DNA from: an uncultured Erythrobacter sp.
GTDB lineage: Bacteria > Pseudomonadota > Alphaproteobacteria > Sphingomonadales > Sphingomonadaceae
Direction: 5' to 3'
Length of the DNA: 64,000 nucleotides
NCBI GenBank assembly: GCA_947500645.1
Contig: CANMSD010000004.1
Location: 62,001 to 126,000, forward strand
Shown here: one piece after another, positions 1-8,326 of the stretch
Numbering within the stretch: position 1 is the stretch's first letter
How the letters are laid out: each line of letters starts with the position of its first letter
Translations under genes and position numbers: made by a program
The notes under the pieces: generated by a model
The model's database searches: none
The model's input: the letters and a program-made list of their open reading frames with translations, nothing else
Told to the model about the DNA's origin: nothing

Positions 1-1095
1 CACCTTGTCTTCATCCAAATTGATGCCGAGCCCGGGACCATCGGGTACGGCGAGACTGAAATCGCAGTACGTCAAAGGATCGGACAGAATATCTTCGGTA
101 AGCAGCAAAGGGCCGAAAAGCTCGGTTCCCCACTCCAGCTTTTTGAAAGTCGAAAAGACGTGCGCCGAGGCAACCGTACCCACTCCTGCCTCAAGCATGG
201 TTCCGCCATAAAGGGCGACGTGCGCCACATCACCCACATCCGCGACCTTACCGGCCTTCGTCAGCCCACCTGACTGCGCGATCTTGACCGAAAATACATC
301 GGCCGCTTGCGCCTGCGCATAGCGATAGGCACTTTGCGGGCCGGTCAGTGCTTCGTCTGCCATTATTGCGGCCTTCGCAGTACACGACAGCGCCGTCATT
401 CCTTCAATATCTGTGCCCAAAAGCGGCTGCTCAATCAGGTCAACTCCCAGGCTGTCGAGCCAGGCAACGCCCCGCGTGGCTTCCGCTCGAGACCAATGCT
501 GATTGACGTCCACCCTGATGCTGGATCGCCCGCCGAGCGCCTTCGCAATGGCTTCGACGTGACGGCAGTCTTCGTCCACATCGCCCATGCCAATCTTGAG
601 TTTGAAGATGTTGTGCCGACACGCCTCGAGCATCTCGACGCCTTCGTCGATATCCCTATCGGTACTGCCGCTTGCCAAAGTCCACGCTACCGGCAAGGCA
701 TCGCGCCTACGCCCACCAAGCAGTTCGGAAACGGGCAATACGCATGCCTTGCCCAAGCCATCGAGCAGCGCGGTTTCCAAGCCGTTCTTGGCGAAGCGAT
801 TGCCAACGATATGACGGTCGAAAGCTGCCATGATTTCGGCCGGGCGATCAGCATTCTGACCAATCATTATCGGGGAGAAATAGGTATCGATCGCCAGCTT
901 GATGCCTTCGGGGCTCTCGTCACCGTAAGCAAGGCCGCCAATCGTCGTGGCCTCGCCAATGCCAATCACGCCGTCGCTGCGAAAAAGCCGTATCAGAACG
1001 ATCGACTGCACGTTGACCGTCGTCATCGCCAGTTTGTGCGGACGGATCGCCGGAAGATCGACCAAAACCGTTTCGATGCGGTCGATCGTGATCAT
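1..1095 (-). CDS. catB: muconate cycloisomerase (enolase superfamily), 3' end cut by window edge
   Basis: This is a member of the muconate-lactonising branch of the enolase superfamily, which converts cis,cis-muconate to muconolactone in the catechol ortho-cleavage branch of the beta-ketoadipate pathway in the cytoplasm. All catalytic positions of the MLE subgroup are visible and evenly spaced: the KxK pair Lys165/Lys167 (FKLKIG), metal ligands Asp196 (VDVNQ), Glu222 (IEQP) and Asp247 (MADEAL), and Lys271 (VKIAQSGG). The start ATG at 1095 has an AAGGAGA ribosome site 8 bases upstream. 365 codons are present and the frame is still open at base 1, so only a short C-terminus is missing. It lies downstream of a TonB receptor on the same strand. 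A dipeptide epimerase or another MLE-subgroup lactonase cannot be excluded by motif alone. Confidence 0.85.
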   Translation of the reverse strand, partial: MITIDRIETVLVDLPAIRPHKLAMTTVNVQSIVLIRLFRSDGVIGIGEATTIGGLAYGDESPEGIKLAIDTYFSPIMIGQNADRPAEIMAAFDRHIVGNRFAKNGLETALLDGLGKACVLPVSELLGGRRRDALPVAWTLASGSTDRDIDEGVEMLEACRHNIFKLKIGMGDVDEDCRHVEAIAKALGGRSSIRVDVNQHWSRAEATRGVAWLDSLGVDLIEQPLLGTDIEGMTALSCTAKAAIMADEALTGPQSAYRYAQAQAADVFSVKIAQSGGLTKAGKVADVGDVAHVALYGGTMLEAGVGTVASAHVFSTFKKLEWGTELFGPLLLTEDILSDPLTYCDFSLAVPDGPGLGINLDEDKV

Positions 1096-1201
1096 CGTTT
1101 AGATCTCCTTGTTGCTGTCAGCGATCCCTGAAGCTTCGGGGAAAAATGACCGGCCAACATCTGAACGCTGGCCGGCCAGTTCACACTCGCGGAGAGGAGT
1201 G

Positions 1202-3601
1202 TCAGAAGTTGATGCGCGCTTGCAGGTAGAACTGACGTCCGCGGTCGAAAATCACATCGGACGTGCCGATAGCTTCAGCGAGATAACCAGACTGAAGATA
1301 TTCGTTATCCGTCAAATTCTTCACTCCAGCGGTGATTGTGTATTTGTCATCCGAAGATAGCCAGCGGACCGACGCGTTCACGATTCCAACATCCGGCGTG
1401 AAAATCTGCGGCGAGTTGTCGGGATCGTTGGCATATTCCGTTGTGAACTGGCTATCCACACGCGCGATGATCGCAGAACCATCACCCAGCAGGAACTCCT
1501 TCGTGACCGCTGCAGAGAAGCTGTGCTCGGGCACTTTATCGAATGTGGAGTCCAGGCTGATAATCGTGCTGAGACCTGGCGGAACGGTGATGGCCGTGTA
1601 GCGTGCATCAAGGTAGCCATAGGTCAACTCAAAGACCAAACCATCTGTCGGCTGCAAAATCGCTTCCGCTTCGAAGCCTGTGATCTTGCCGTCGCCGACA
1701 TTGGATTCAAATAGCCCGATAAATCCGGGGATCTCGGCTGCAGCCTGAATGTCGGTGTAGTCCGTATGGAAAATGGCAGAGTTCAGCGTGATGCCATCGG
1801 CCTGAAACTTGAAGCCAGCTTCATAGGACTCGACAAATTCGGGGCCAAAGGATGGTGTGAAAGGCAATGGCGGGAAGACACGCTGTGCGAAGCCACCCGA
1901 CCGGAAACCTTCGGCATAGTTCACATACACGAGCAAATCCTCGGTCACGTCGATGGCCAGGTTAGCCATCGGAGTGAAATCCTTAGTGTTCTGCTCATTA
2001 AGAACGTTTGGCAGCTGACGTACCGGGCATGCCGCAGCCGGAACGGGAGTGATCGGCGCCGCTGGACCAAGGGTGGCACGATCTTGCAAGACACACGCGC
2101 CGGTGGTGTCGAGATAGGGAATGCCGAGGAAGTTTGGACCAACGACCTGATCCGGGAAGAAGGATTTGTCTTCATCCGTGTAGCGCCCACCTAAGGTCAG
2201 GTGGATATCGTCGGTGATATGCCATGTGGCTTGTGAGTAGATCGCCTTGCTGTCGGTACCGAAGGCCGAACCACTCAGGAAGTTTGCAATGGCGAACTCG
2301 AGACGGTTCTCATTGTTGCCGTCCTCTTCGAAATAGTACCCGCCCAAAACAAAATCGACCGCGCCATCAAACAAGGTGGCGTTCAGTTGCAGCTCCTGAG
2401 AAAACTGCTCGGTCTGGAAATCGTCGAAGAAATGCACAACCGTATTCGGCGATGCATCTGCATCACGTGCGAACACGGCATCAAGGTCACGATAGCCGGT
2501 GATGGAACGGATCGAGATATCGGGAGTGATATTGTACTTGATGTCCGCCCGCACGAAAAAAACCTTCGTGCGCGAAAAGGTCGGGGCCGTACCAAAATTC
2601 ACATCCTGAGAGTCAGGAACGTAGTTCACATCATTATAGCATATCGGATTGGTAGACGTGATCCCGCCAGGGCCCGCACAATCGGCTGAGCCCGAATTCA
2701 GATTGTTATAAAATCCTGCAAAGCTGCCAGGTACATCGGCACCCGATTGGATGAGTACAAACGCCGGTCCATTGTCATCCGCATTGCTGTATTCAGCAGA
2801 CAGGTTGACTTCGAGGGAATCCGTTGGCTCCCACAAGAGCGCGCCGCGAAACGCATACATGTCCGTGTTACCGAGATCGCCACCTGCCGGACGATCAACA
2901 TATCCATCCTGACGTTTGTAAAGGCCAGAAAGCGCGACAGCTACCGTATCGGTGAGGCCCGCATTGATTGTACCTTTCGCAGTAAACAGATTGTCTGTCC
3001 CATAGGTCAGATCGACATACCCGCCACCGCCGAAATCCGGCTTCTTGGTGAATATCTTGACAGCGCCGCCGATGTTGTTGCGACCGTTCAGGGTGCCTTG
3101 CGGACCGCGCAGCACTTCGACACGTTCGACGTCAAGAAGATCGACGACCGCGCCGACAGTACGGCCAATGACGATGTCATCGACGTAGAACCCCGAACCG
3201 TTATCAATCGTGCCCAAGAAGTCCCGCTGCCCAATGCCGCGAATATAGACGCTTGATACCGAGGATGAGCCACCAATGGCCGGGTTGTTCTGATAGGTGA
3301 CGTTTGGCGTGATACCGCCGACCGCATCGATGGAAGTAACTCCGCGTGCTTCGAGACTTTCACCGGAAAACGCCGAGACTGCCAGCGGCGTATCTTGCAC
3401 ATCCTCTTCGCGCTTACGCGCAGTCACAACAATCGTGTCGCCGATAGCGCCAACCCGGGAACCCGATCGTTCTGACGGATCTTCCTCTGGCTCGACAGAT
3501 TCGGCCTCTTGCGCAAGTGCCGCATTGGGCAAACCAACCGCTGCGAGGCAAACCCCCAACGTAAGCAGGCTAGAGCTCAAAACCGTTTTTCTTACACGCA
3601 C
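1202..3601 (-). CDS. TonB-dependent receptor, 799 aa
   Basis: Outer-membrane active transporter energised by TonB. A cleavable signal peptide ends near residue 30 (NAALAQ). It is followed by a TonB-box-like segment (DTIVVTARKRE, about 54-64), a plug with the LRGPQGTL motif and a C-terminal beta barrel ending in an aromatic residue (YLQARINF). The plug signature reads NGRNNIGG instead of the common FGRNTxGG. The start is GTG at 3601, with a GGGAGGGA ribosome site 6-7 bases upstream. The next gene downstream on this strand is muconate cycloisomerase, 106 bases away, so the substrate may be an aromatic compound or a precursor of one; that is inference only. A siderophore receptor is the main alternative. 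Confidence 0.9.
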   Translation of the reverse strand: MRVRKTVLSSSLLTLGVCLAAVGLPNAALAQEAESVEPEEDPSERSGSRVGAIGDTIVVTARKREEDVQDTPLAVSAFSGESLEARGVTSIDAVGGITPNVTYQNNPAIGGSSSVSSVYIRGIGQRDFLGTIDNGSGFYVDDIVIGRTVGAVVDLLDVERVEVLRGPQGTLNGRNNIGGAVKIFTKKPDFGGGGYVDLTYGTDNLFTAKGTINAGLTDTVAVALSGLYKRQDGYVDRPAGGDLGNTDMYAFRGALLWEPTDSLEVNLSAEYSNADDNGPAFVLIQSGADVPGSFAGFYNNLNSGSADCAGPGGITSTNPICYNDVNYVPDSQDVNFGTAPTFSRTKVFFVRADIKYNITPDISIRSITGYRDLDAVFARDADASPNTVVHFFDDFQTEQFSQELQLNATLFDGAVDFVLGGYYFEEDGNNENRLEFAIANFLSGSAFGTDSKAIYSQATWHITDDIHLTLGGRYTDEDKSFFPDQVVGPNFLGIPYLDTTGACVLQDRATLGPAAPITPVPAAACPVRQLPNVLNEQNTKDFTPMANLAIDVTEDLLVYVNYAEGFRSGGFAQRVFPPLPFTPSFGPEFVESYEAGFKFQADGITLNSAIFHTDYTDIQAAAEIPGFIGLFESNVGDGKITGFEAEAILQPTDGLVFELTYGYLDARYTAITVPPGLSTIISLDSTFDKVPEHSFSAAVTKEFLLGDGSAIIARVDSQFTTEYANDPDNSPQIFTPDVGIVNASVRWLSSDDKYTITAGVKNLTDNEYLQSGYLAEAIGTSDVIFDRGRQFYLQARINF

Positions 3602-4030
3602 AATTATATCCCTCCCTATGGTTCTTGCCTTAAAGAAAGCTCCAAGGGCCCCGCTATCGTCTATCCATTTCGCGCATATTCATCCGTATCGCGAAAAATA
3701 TTGAATGTTCAACTATATTTTCGCGATCAATTCTGGATTGCTGTGCTCGGACGACACCAGCCAGCCGCCATGCATCGACTGGAATCGACCGCTATCAAGA
3801 TCGTGGAGAACCCTTGCTCCCCACAATGTGAGCGACTCGCCCAAGCGACCAAGACGCCGTTCAATGCATCGACTCAATGGTCCAACGGTCGCGTTCATCA
3901 CGCACTCTGAGCTTCTTACCGCGACTCTCGCATCTCAGTTGCGTGGACAAACACCGTATCGTAGTGGCAAAGACTCATTGCCGCCTTTCAAGACATACCG
4001 GCGGTGCGGGGCATTTAAAGGGCTAGCGTT
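3602..4030. other. intergenic region with regulatory dyad
   Basis: No gene with a credible start or composition was found here. The region lies between the divergent TBDR at 3601 and the membrane protein gene at 4031. It holds the nested dyad described separately at 3689-3726. A 109-codon open frame on the plus strand (3705-4034) has no ribosome site, no domain and Arg/Ser-rich shadow composition, so it is not called. Confidence 0.6.
3689..3726. promoter_or_regulatory. nested inverted repeat, candidate operator of the TBDR/catB unit
   Basis: Outer arms TCGCGAAAA and TTTTCGCGA enclose a perfect inner dyad TTGAA-TG-TTCAA, with centres offset by one base. It lies about 90 bp upstream of the TBDR start at 3601, in an AT-rich stretch typical of promoters. 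No regulator gene is adjacent inside the window. Confidence 0.45.
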
Positions 4031-4717
4031 TTGATCGATATTTTTGGGCTTCCAGTCTACCAGTTGCTCGTCTTCGTTCACCTCCTGCTATTCGTGCTGT
4101 GGCTCGGCGCGGATGTTGGCGTCTTCATGCTTGGTCAGGAATTCCGCAGGCGCCATAAATACGAGCTACCGCAGAGGCTTGTCTTGCTCCAGTTGCTGGT
4201 GAATCTCGACATGGTTCCGCGCACGGCTTGGGCGCTGATGGTCCCATTGACGATCAGCATGGTAGATGCTGGAGGCTATTGGGATGTTCCCACATGGGGT
4301 GTTATTCTCGCTTGGTTAGTGGGAGGGTTCTGGATCTGGCTGGTGTGGGATGCGCATCTCCACGATCAAACTCCGCGCGCAGCGCGAGATCGCAAGGTAG
4401 AGTTCTATCTGAAGATTGGACTGACGCTATTCTACCTCGGACTCGGCGGCGCCTCGCTGGCGATGGGTGAACCTCTCGCCATGCAATGGCTCGCTCTCAA
4501 AGCGCTTATGTTCGGCATCATCTTCATGGCAGCAATCATGATCGATGTTGCGTTCAAGCCGGTCGGTCCGCAATTGCTGAAGCTAATCAACGATGGCTCA
4601 TCCGATGAAACGGAGATCCCACTTCTCAAGACAATGAATCGCACACGTCTATGGGTTTGGGTGGTCTACGCTCTATTGCTTGCGACAGCGTTTCTCGGGA
4701 ACGTGAAACCGATTTAG
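4031..4717 (+). CDS. integral membrane protein of unknown function, 228 aa
   Basis: The family is not recognised. The protein has about six hydrophobic helices: roughly residues 9-33, 58-75, 87-106, 128-147, 150-172 and 205-223. A conserved-looking His sits in the first helix (VHLLLFVLWLGAD), an arrangement also seen in CopD-like and urate-hydroxylase-type membrane domains, but nothing else supports either call. The start is TTG at 4031 behind an AAAGGG site; the first in-frame ATG comes much later and would remove the first helix. The gene stands alone, with a 153-bp gap to the convergent HxlR gene. Confidence 0.7.
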   Translation: MIDIFGLPVYQLLVFVHLLLFVLWLGADVGVFMLGQEFRRRHKYELPQRLVLLQLLVNLDMVPRTAWALMVPLTISMVDAGGYWDVPTWGVILAWLVGGFWIWLVWDAHLHDQTPRAARDRKVEFYLKIGLTLFYLGLGGASLAMGEPLAMQWLALKALMFGIIFMAAIMIDVAFKPVGPQLLKLINDGSSDETEIPLLKTMNRTRLWVWVVYALLLATAFLGNVKPI

Positions 4718-4870
4718 GGCCAGGCGATCCCGGATCAAAAGGCCCGCATCAAAAAGGAACGCTAACAGCTGCCGACGGATTGCAAGACAACGAGATCGAA
4801 GTTCGACCACGAGTTAATATCGCAACGACAACTCGTCGAGCGGATACCGTGCCCGTTGGTTGTCGCGCGA

Positions 4871-5206
4871 CTAATTGCCCTTTTGCCGCTGAGTTCCCCA
4901 TCGACTCATTTCAACGAGTATCGGGTAGAGGGTCTTGCCGTCTGTCGTGAGGGAGTATTCCACTCGCGTCGGTACCTCCGCGAAAACCTCGCGATCGACC
5001 AAACCATCACGCTCAAGCTCTCGAAGAGAGCGTGTCAGCATACGATCAGAAGCTTTGGAAACGAGCTTCTGCAACTCGGAATAGCGCTTGGACCCCATCA
5101 TCAGGTGGAATAGCAAAACCGGTTTCCACTTCCCGCCAACAATCGCCACGGCAACCTCAACCGGGCATTCGTCGACAGTCGTGTCGATATCGAATTGAAG
5201 CGCCAT
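4871..5206 (-). CDS. HxlR-family winged-helix transcriptional regulator, 111 aa
   Basis: A small MarR/HxlR-type winged-helix DNA-binding protein of normal family length. The hallmark N-terminus is present (ECPVEVAVAIVGGKWKPVLL), including the Cys that in some relatives senses electrophiles or redox state. The recognition region follows (KRYSELQKLV..ASDRMLTRSLRELERDGLV), then the wing (PTRVEYSLTTDGKTL). The ATG at 5206 is preferred over an upstream in-frame start at 5254 because an AAAGGCGA site lies just before it and HxlR proteins begin this way. It is divergent from the SnoaL-like pair and a perfect dyad lies 22 bp upstream, so it probably controls itself and the pair. Confidence 0.88.
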   Translation of the reverse strand: MALQFDIDTTVDECPVEVAVAIVGGKWKPVLLFHLMMGSKRYSELQKLVSKASDRMLTRSLRELERDGLVDREVFAEVPTRVEYSLTTDGKTLYPILVEMSRWGTQRQKGN

Positions 5207-5227
5207 TTTCTCGCCTTTCCAAAGAGC

Positions 5228-5245
5228 GCTAACACGCTTGTTAGC
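5228..5245. promoter_or_regulatory. perfect dyad, candidate HxlR operator
   Basis: GCTAACA-CGCT-TGTTAGC is a perfect 7-bp inverted repeat with a 4-base spacer. It lies in the divergent intergenic region, 22 bp upstream of the HxlR start and about 130 bp upstream of the SnoaL-like gene. Position and symmetry suit an autoregulatory operator for a dimeric winged-helix protein. Confidence 0.5.
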
Positions 5246-5373
5246 AGCACACATGCTCGCATGTAGAACGCATTTTGTAGATTGCTATCTGAATGTCGGA
5301 TCATCGAGTTGAACCGCACTGTAACCCGCATCGGACGGTTTTCAGGCGCTTTCAAAACCGGAGAAGGAATGAG

Positions 5374-5793
5374 ATGCCCGACACAAATGAGATCGAGAAG
5401 GTTCGTCAGAATTTGAGCAACTGGCTGGCGGCGTTCAACGCCAAAGACAGCGAAGCTTTGTTCGCGCTTTACGATCCCGAAAGCATCTATGCGAATGCGG
5501 GTGCGCCCTTGATGCGCGGTTTGGATGAGATCAGGCCCTGGTACGAACAAGCCTTCGAAAACTTCGAAGGGACCCTTCATCACAAGGAGGAGGCCGTGTT
5601 TGTCGAAGGCAATATGGCGTTGCTGTTGGGTGCCTACTACTTTGCGCCTCCGCCAGGCGTGACCCTACCGGAAGATGCACATCTGACAGGCCGGGTGTTA
5701 CTCGCCTACCGCCGCAACCAAGTGGGTCAATGGAAGCTCTTGTTCGATATCGACAACACGCCGCCTGACGTCACCCCCTCGCTCTTCAACTAA
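5374..5793 (+). CDS. SnoaL-like / NTF2-fold protein, 139 aa
   Basis: A small cone-fold protein with a typical SnoaL_3/DUF4440-like pattern. The N-terminal helix WLAAFNAKDSEALFALYDPES is followed by the G-x-x-I-R-x-W-Y-E motif and a beta strand carrying GRVLLAYRR..WKLLFDIDN. Members act as isomerases, hydrolases or ligand-binding proteins; the specific activity is unknown. The ATG at 5374 is chosen because AAGGA lies 5 bases upstream; the longer frame starting at 5293 has an Arg-rich, unlikely N-terminus. It is followed after 32 bp by a second NTF2-like gene, so the two are probably cotranscribed under the divergent HxlR regulator. Confidence 0.82.
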   Translation: MPDTNEIEKVRQNLSNWLAAFNAKDSEALFALYDPESIYANAGAPLMRGLDEIRPWYEQAFENFEGTLHHKEEAVFVEGNMALLLGAYYFAPPPGVTLPEDAHLTGRVLLAYRRNQVGQWKLLFDIDNTPPDVTPSLFN

Positions 5794-5825
5794 CTCAGCT
5801 TCCCTACACTAGAGCACGGAAAAAC

Positions 5826-6251
5826 ATGACTGAAACAACAAAGCGCAAGGTCGCAAAACAGCCGCATGAAATAGTTCAGCGCGTCGCGGAGTTCATCAAA
5901 AAAGGGGACATGGAAGGTGTCGTTTCGATGTTCCATCCCGATTGCAGGATCGCAATGGACCCCACTGAACGACCCCTAAAAGGCCATGACGGTGTACGCG
6001 CCATCTTCAAGGATTTCGTCGAGGATCGAGTCGATCTGAAAGGGACAGTGTCCGGCGAGATGATCAATGGCGACACCGCCTTGTTGCAAGGTGAATGGAC
6101 GGTCGAAAACGCTGCCGGCGAACGATTGGGCGGCGGCATATCGACTGAGGTTGTGAAGCGATTGGAACACGGTGGCTGGGTCTATTTTATTGATTGTCCC
6201 GTGGGCATGCCGCGACCGCCTCTGCCCCATCATCCGGACCCCTCCGGTTGA
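5826..6251 (+). CDS. second SnoaL-like / NTF2-fold protein, 141 aa
   Basis: The NTF2-like pattern is clear: FIKKGDMEGVVSMFHPDCRIAM, then GHDGVRAIFKDFVEDRV, then paired strands with GDTALLQGEWTVEN. The Pro/His-rich C-terminus (RPPLPHHPDPSG) is unusual. The start ATG at 5826 follows CACGGAAAAAC. It is the second gene of the likely HxlR-controlled pair. Sequence similarity to the first member is limited to the fold signature, so it is not a recent duplicate. The substrate is unknown. Confidence 0.8.
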   Translation: MTETTKRKVAKQPHEIVQRVAEFIKKGDMEGVVSMFHPDCRIAMDPTERPLKGHDGVRAIFKDFVEDRVDLKGTVSGEMINGDTALLQGEWTVENAAGERLGGGISTEVVKRLEHGGWVYFIDCPVGMPRPPLPHHPDPSG

Positions 6252-6456
6252 TATGGAGCTGCATTCTTGACCGCCCGGCCCTACTAGCTCGTAGCAACGG
6301 CCCAGCTCGGGCACCTGCATGAGGCACAATCTGTTTCTTTTAGAACACCGCTTGTCTCTCAGAAGTTGCCCGGGGTTTAGAAACAGCCTGGAGTGGCAAG
6401 CGGCGACCGAGGCGGTCGTTCGCAATTGTTTTGTTTATGCGCTACCCGTCTTGCGT

Positions 6457-7503
6457 TCACCGCTGCACTCGTCCTGATCCGTCTCCGGCCATGAGCTTTT
6501 CAACCTCGGGGACGGTGACGCGGTTGAAGTCGCCGAGGATCGAGTGCTTGAGCGCGCTGGCAGCAACTGCAAACTCTAGGCTCTGTTGGCGGTCGTCATA
6601 GGCATTGAGACCGTAGATCAGCGCCGAGGCGAAGCTGTCGCCCCCACCAACCCGGTCGACAATGTCGGTCAGCTCGTATTTCTTCGAGAGCATAAAGCCC
6701 CCCCTCCCATCATTGGTGTCCCGCGTGCGCAGACAGGCCGACCAGTTGTTGCGGTCCGCACTCAGGCTTTCGCGCAGAGTAATCGCAATGGTGTGCATGT
6801 CGGGATAGATGTCGAGCACCTTCTGGCCCAGCGCTTCATACTTTTTCGTATCAAGCTCGCCGCTTTCGACATCGACGTCGACGCTGATATCGAGCGACTT
6901 CTGACAGTCTTCCTCGTTCGCAATGCCAACATCGACGTACTTCACCAGCTCGCGCATCACTTCCGGCGCGCTCTTGCCATACTTCCACAGCTTGCCGCGG
7001 AAGTTGAAGTCGCAGGACACTGTCACGCCCGCTTCCTTCGCAGCTTTCACGCAGGCCATCGACAGGTCCGCTGCCGACTGACTCAGCGCAGGAGTGATGC
7101 CGGTGATATGCAGCCACTTTGCGCCCTTGAAGATCGCTGGCCAGTCGAACTCATCCAGACCTGCGTTGCAAATTGACGAGTTTGCGCGGTCGTAGACCAC
7201 TTTCGACGGACGCTGGTTCGATCCCGTTTCCAGGAAGTAAATCCCGACCCGGTCGCCCGAGCGGCTGATATGCGCGGTGTCCACGCCGAATTTGCGCAGC
7301 TCCATGATCGCATTGTCGCCGATATCATTATCCGGCAACGCGCTGACAAAACCCGCATCAAGCCCGTAATTCGCCAGCGCAACCGCAACGTTCGCCTCGC
7401 CCCCGCCAAACGTTGCCTCAAACGTAGGCGACTGAAAAAATCGCTCGTGCCCAGCCGTCTTCAGCCGCAACATAATCTCGCCAAATGAAAGGAACTGAGT
7501 CAT
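6457..7503 (-). CDS. kdgK: 2-keto-3-deoxygluconate kinase (PfkB family), 348 aa
   Basis: A cytoplasmic ribokinase-fold sugar kinase that phosphorylates 2-keto-3-deoxygluconate to KDPG. The N-terminal FGEIMLRL, the first PfkB signature ([16 protein letters not shown]) and the ATP/catalytic signature [19 protein letters not shown] with the base Asp are all present. It is the last gene of the alginate operon, starting 38 bp after the SDR reductase gene ends, so it takes the product of that enzyme. The KDPG aldolase needed next is not in the window. The start ATG at 7503 has only a weak ribosome site, consistent with translation within an operon. Confidence 0.92.
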   Translation of the reverse strand: MTQFLSFGEIMLRLKTAGHERFFQSPTFEATFGGGEANVAVALANYGLDAGFVSALPDNDIGDNAIMELRKFGVDTAHISRSGDRVGIYFLETGSNQRPSKVVYDRANSSICNAGLDEFDWPAIFKGAKWLHITGITPALSQSAADLSMACVKAAKEAGVTVSCDFNFRGKLWKYGKSAPEVMRELVKYVDVGIANEEDCQKSLDISVDVDVESGELDTKKYEALGQKVLDIYPDMHTIAITLRESLSADRNNWSACLRTRDTNDGRGGFMLSKKYELTDIVDRVGGGDSFASALIYGLNAYDDRQQSLEFAVAASALKHSILGDFNRVTVPEVEKLMAGDGSGRVQR

Positions 7504-7541
7504 GGGGAGGAGCTCTCAAATTTCAGTTGTGGGCGGCGACG

Positions 7542-8294
7542 TTATGAGAACGCCAGGCCGCCGTTAATGTCGACATTGGCACCAGTGATGAAGGACGCTT
7601 CATCCGACGCGAGATAAGCAACCGCATCTGCGGTTTCCTCGGCCCGGCCCTGACGCCGCAATGGCGTGGAATTCGCGACATTCTCGCGCGCGGCATCAGG
7701 CGTGAATTTGTCGTGAAACGTGGTCGCAATCATGCCGGGGCACAGCGCATTTACGCGGATGCCGTGCGGTCCCAATTCCTTGGCCATGCCGCGAGTGAAG
7801 GTCATGACAGCACCTTTGGCCGTCGCATAAGCGGATGCACCGCCGCCGCCGCCATCGCGCCCTGCGAGCGAGGCTAGGTTCACAATCGCGCTGCCTTCGC
7901 CCATCAGCGGCACAACAGCCTGGGTTGCGAGGAAGGTTGAGGTGACGTTCAACTGCATGACGTGGTTGAAAAATTCCTCGTCCATCTCAGCCAAGGTCTT
8001 GCGTGCGACAAGGCCGCCCGCATTGTTCACCAGGATGTCGATCCGATCGCCAAAGGCTTCGCGCGAAGCGGCGACTATGGCGGCAACATCAGCCTGCTTG
8101 GTAACGTCCGCCTTCACCTTGATTCCCTTGCCGCCGGCGGTTTCGATCTCTGCAATCGTCGCGTCGGCATCTTTTTCGTTGCTGTTATAGTTGACGACGA
8201 TGTTGGCACCTTCACTCGCCAGCTTCACGCAAATCGCGCGGCCGATATCTCGACTGCCACCCGTAACAACCGCCACTTTGCCTGCAAATCTCAT
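7542..8294 (-). CDS. SDR oxidoreductase, probable DEH reductase (DEH to KDG), 250 aa
   Basis: A classical short-chain dehydrogenase with a Rossmann motif TGGSRDIG (Asp where most have Gly), NNAG at 90-93 and the catalytic Ser142, Tyr156 and Lys160 (YATAK). The normal-length C-terminus ends with the usual ITGANVDINGG. In alginate degraders an SDR reduces 4-deoxy-L-erythro-5-hexoseulose uronate (DEH) to 2-keto-3-deoxygluconate with NAD(P)H. The position between an ExuT-like permease and KDG kinase, in an operon with PL6 and PL17 lyases, supports that role here. The start ATG at 8294 has a GGGACA site. Cofactor preference cannot be read safely from sequence. Confidence 0.88.
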   Translation of the reverse strand: MRFAGKVAVVTGGSRDIGRAICVKLASEGANIVVNYNSNEKDADATIAEIETAGGKGIKVKADVTKQADVAAIVAASREAFGDRIDILVNNAGGLVARKTLAEMDEEFFNHVMQLNVTSTFLATQAVVPLMGEGSAIVNLASLAGRDGGGGGASAYATAKGAVMTFTRGMAKELGPHGIRVNALCPGMIATTFHDKFTPDAARENVANSTPLRRQGRAEETADAVAYLASDEASFITGANVDINGGLAFS

Positions 8295-8326
8295 ATGTAT
8301 TGTCCCGTCTAGAATGGATCGCGGCG

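Noticed and set aside
307..1131. 274-codon open frame on the plus strand
   Set aside because: It is the antisense shadow of the muconate cycloisomerase gene, whose catalytic motifs are intact on the minus strand.
3705..4034. 109-codon open frame before the membrane protein gene
   Set aside because: No ribosome site, no recognisable pattern, and it overlaps the start of the better supported gene.
6400..6420. CGACCG-AGG-CGGTCG hairpin after the KDG kinase gene as operon terminator
   Set aside because: Only a 6-bp stem with a 3-base loop and no T tail on the minus strand.
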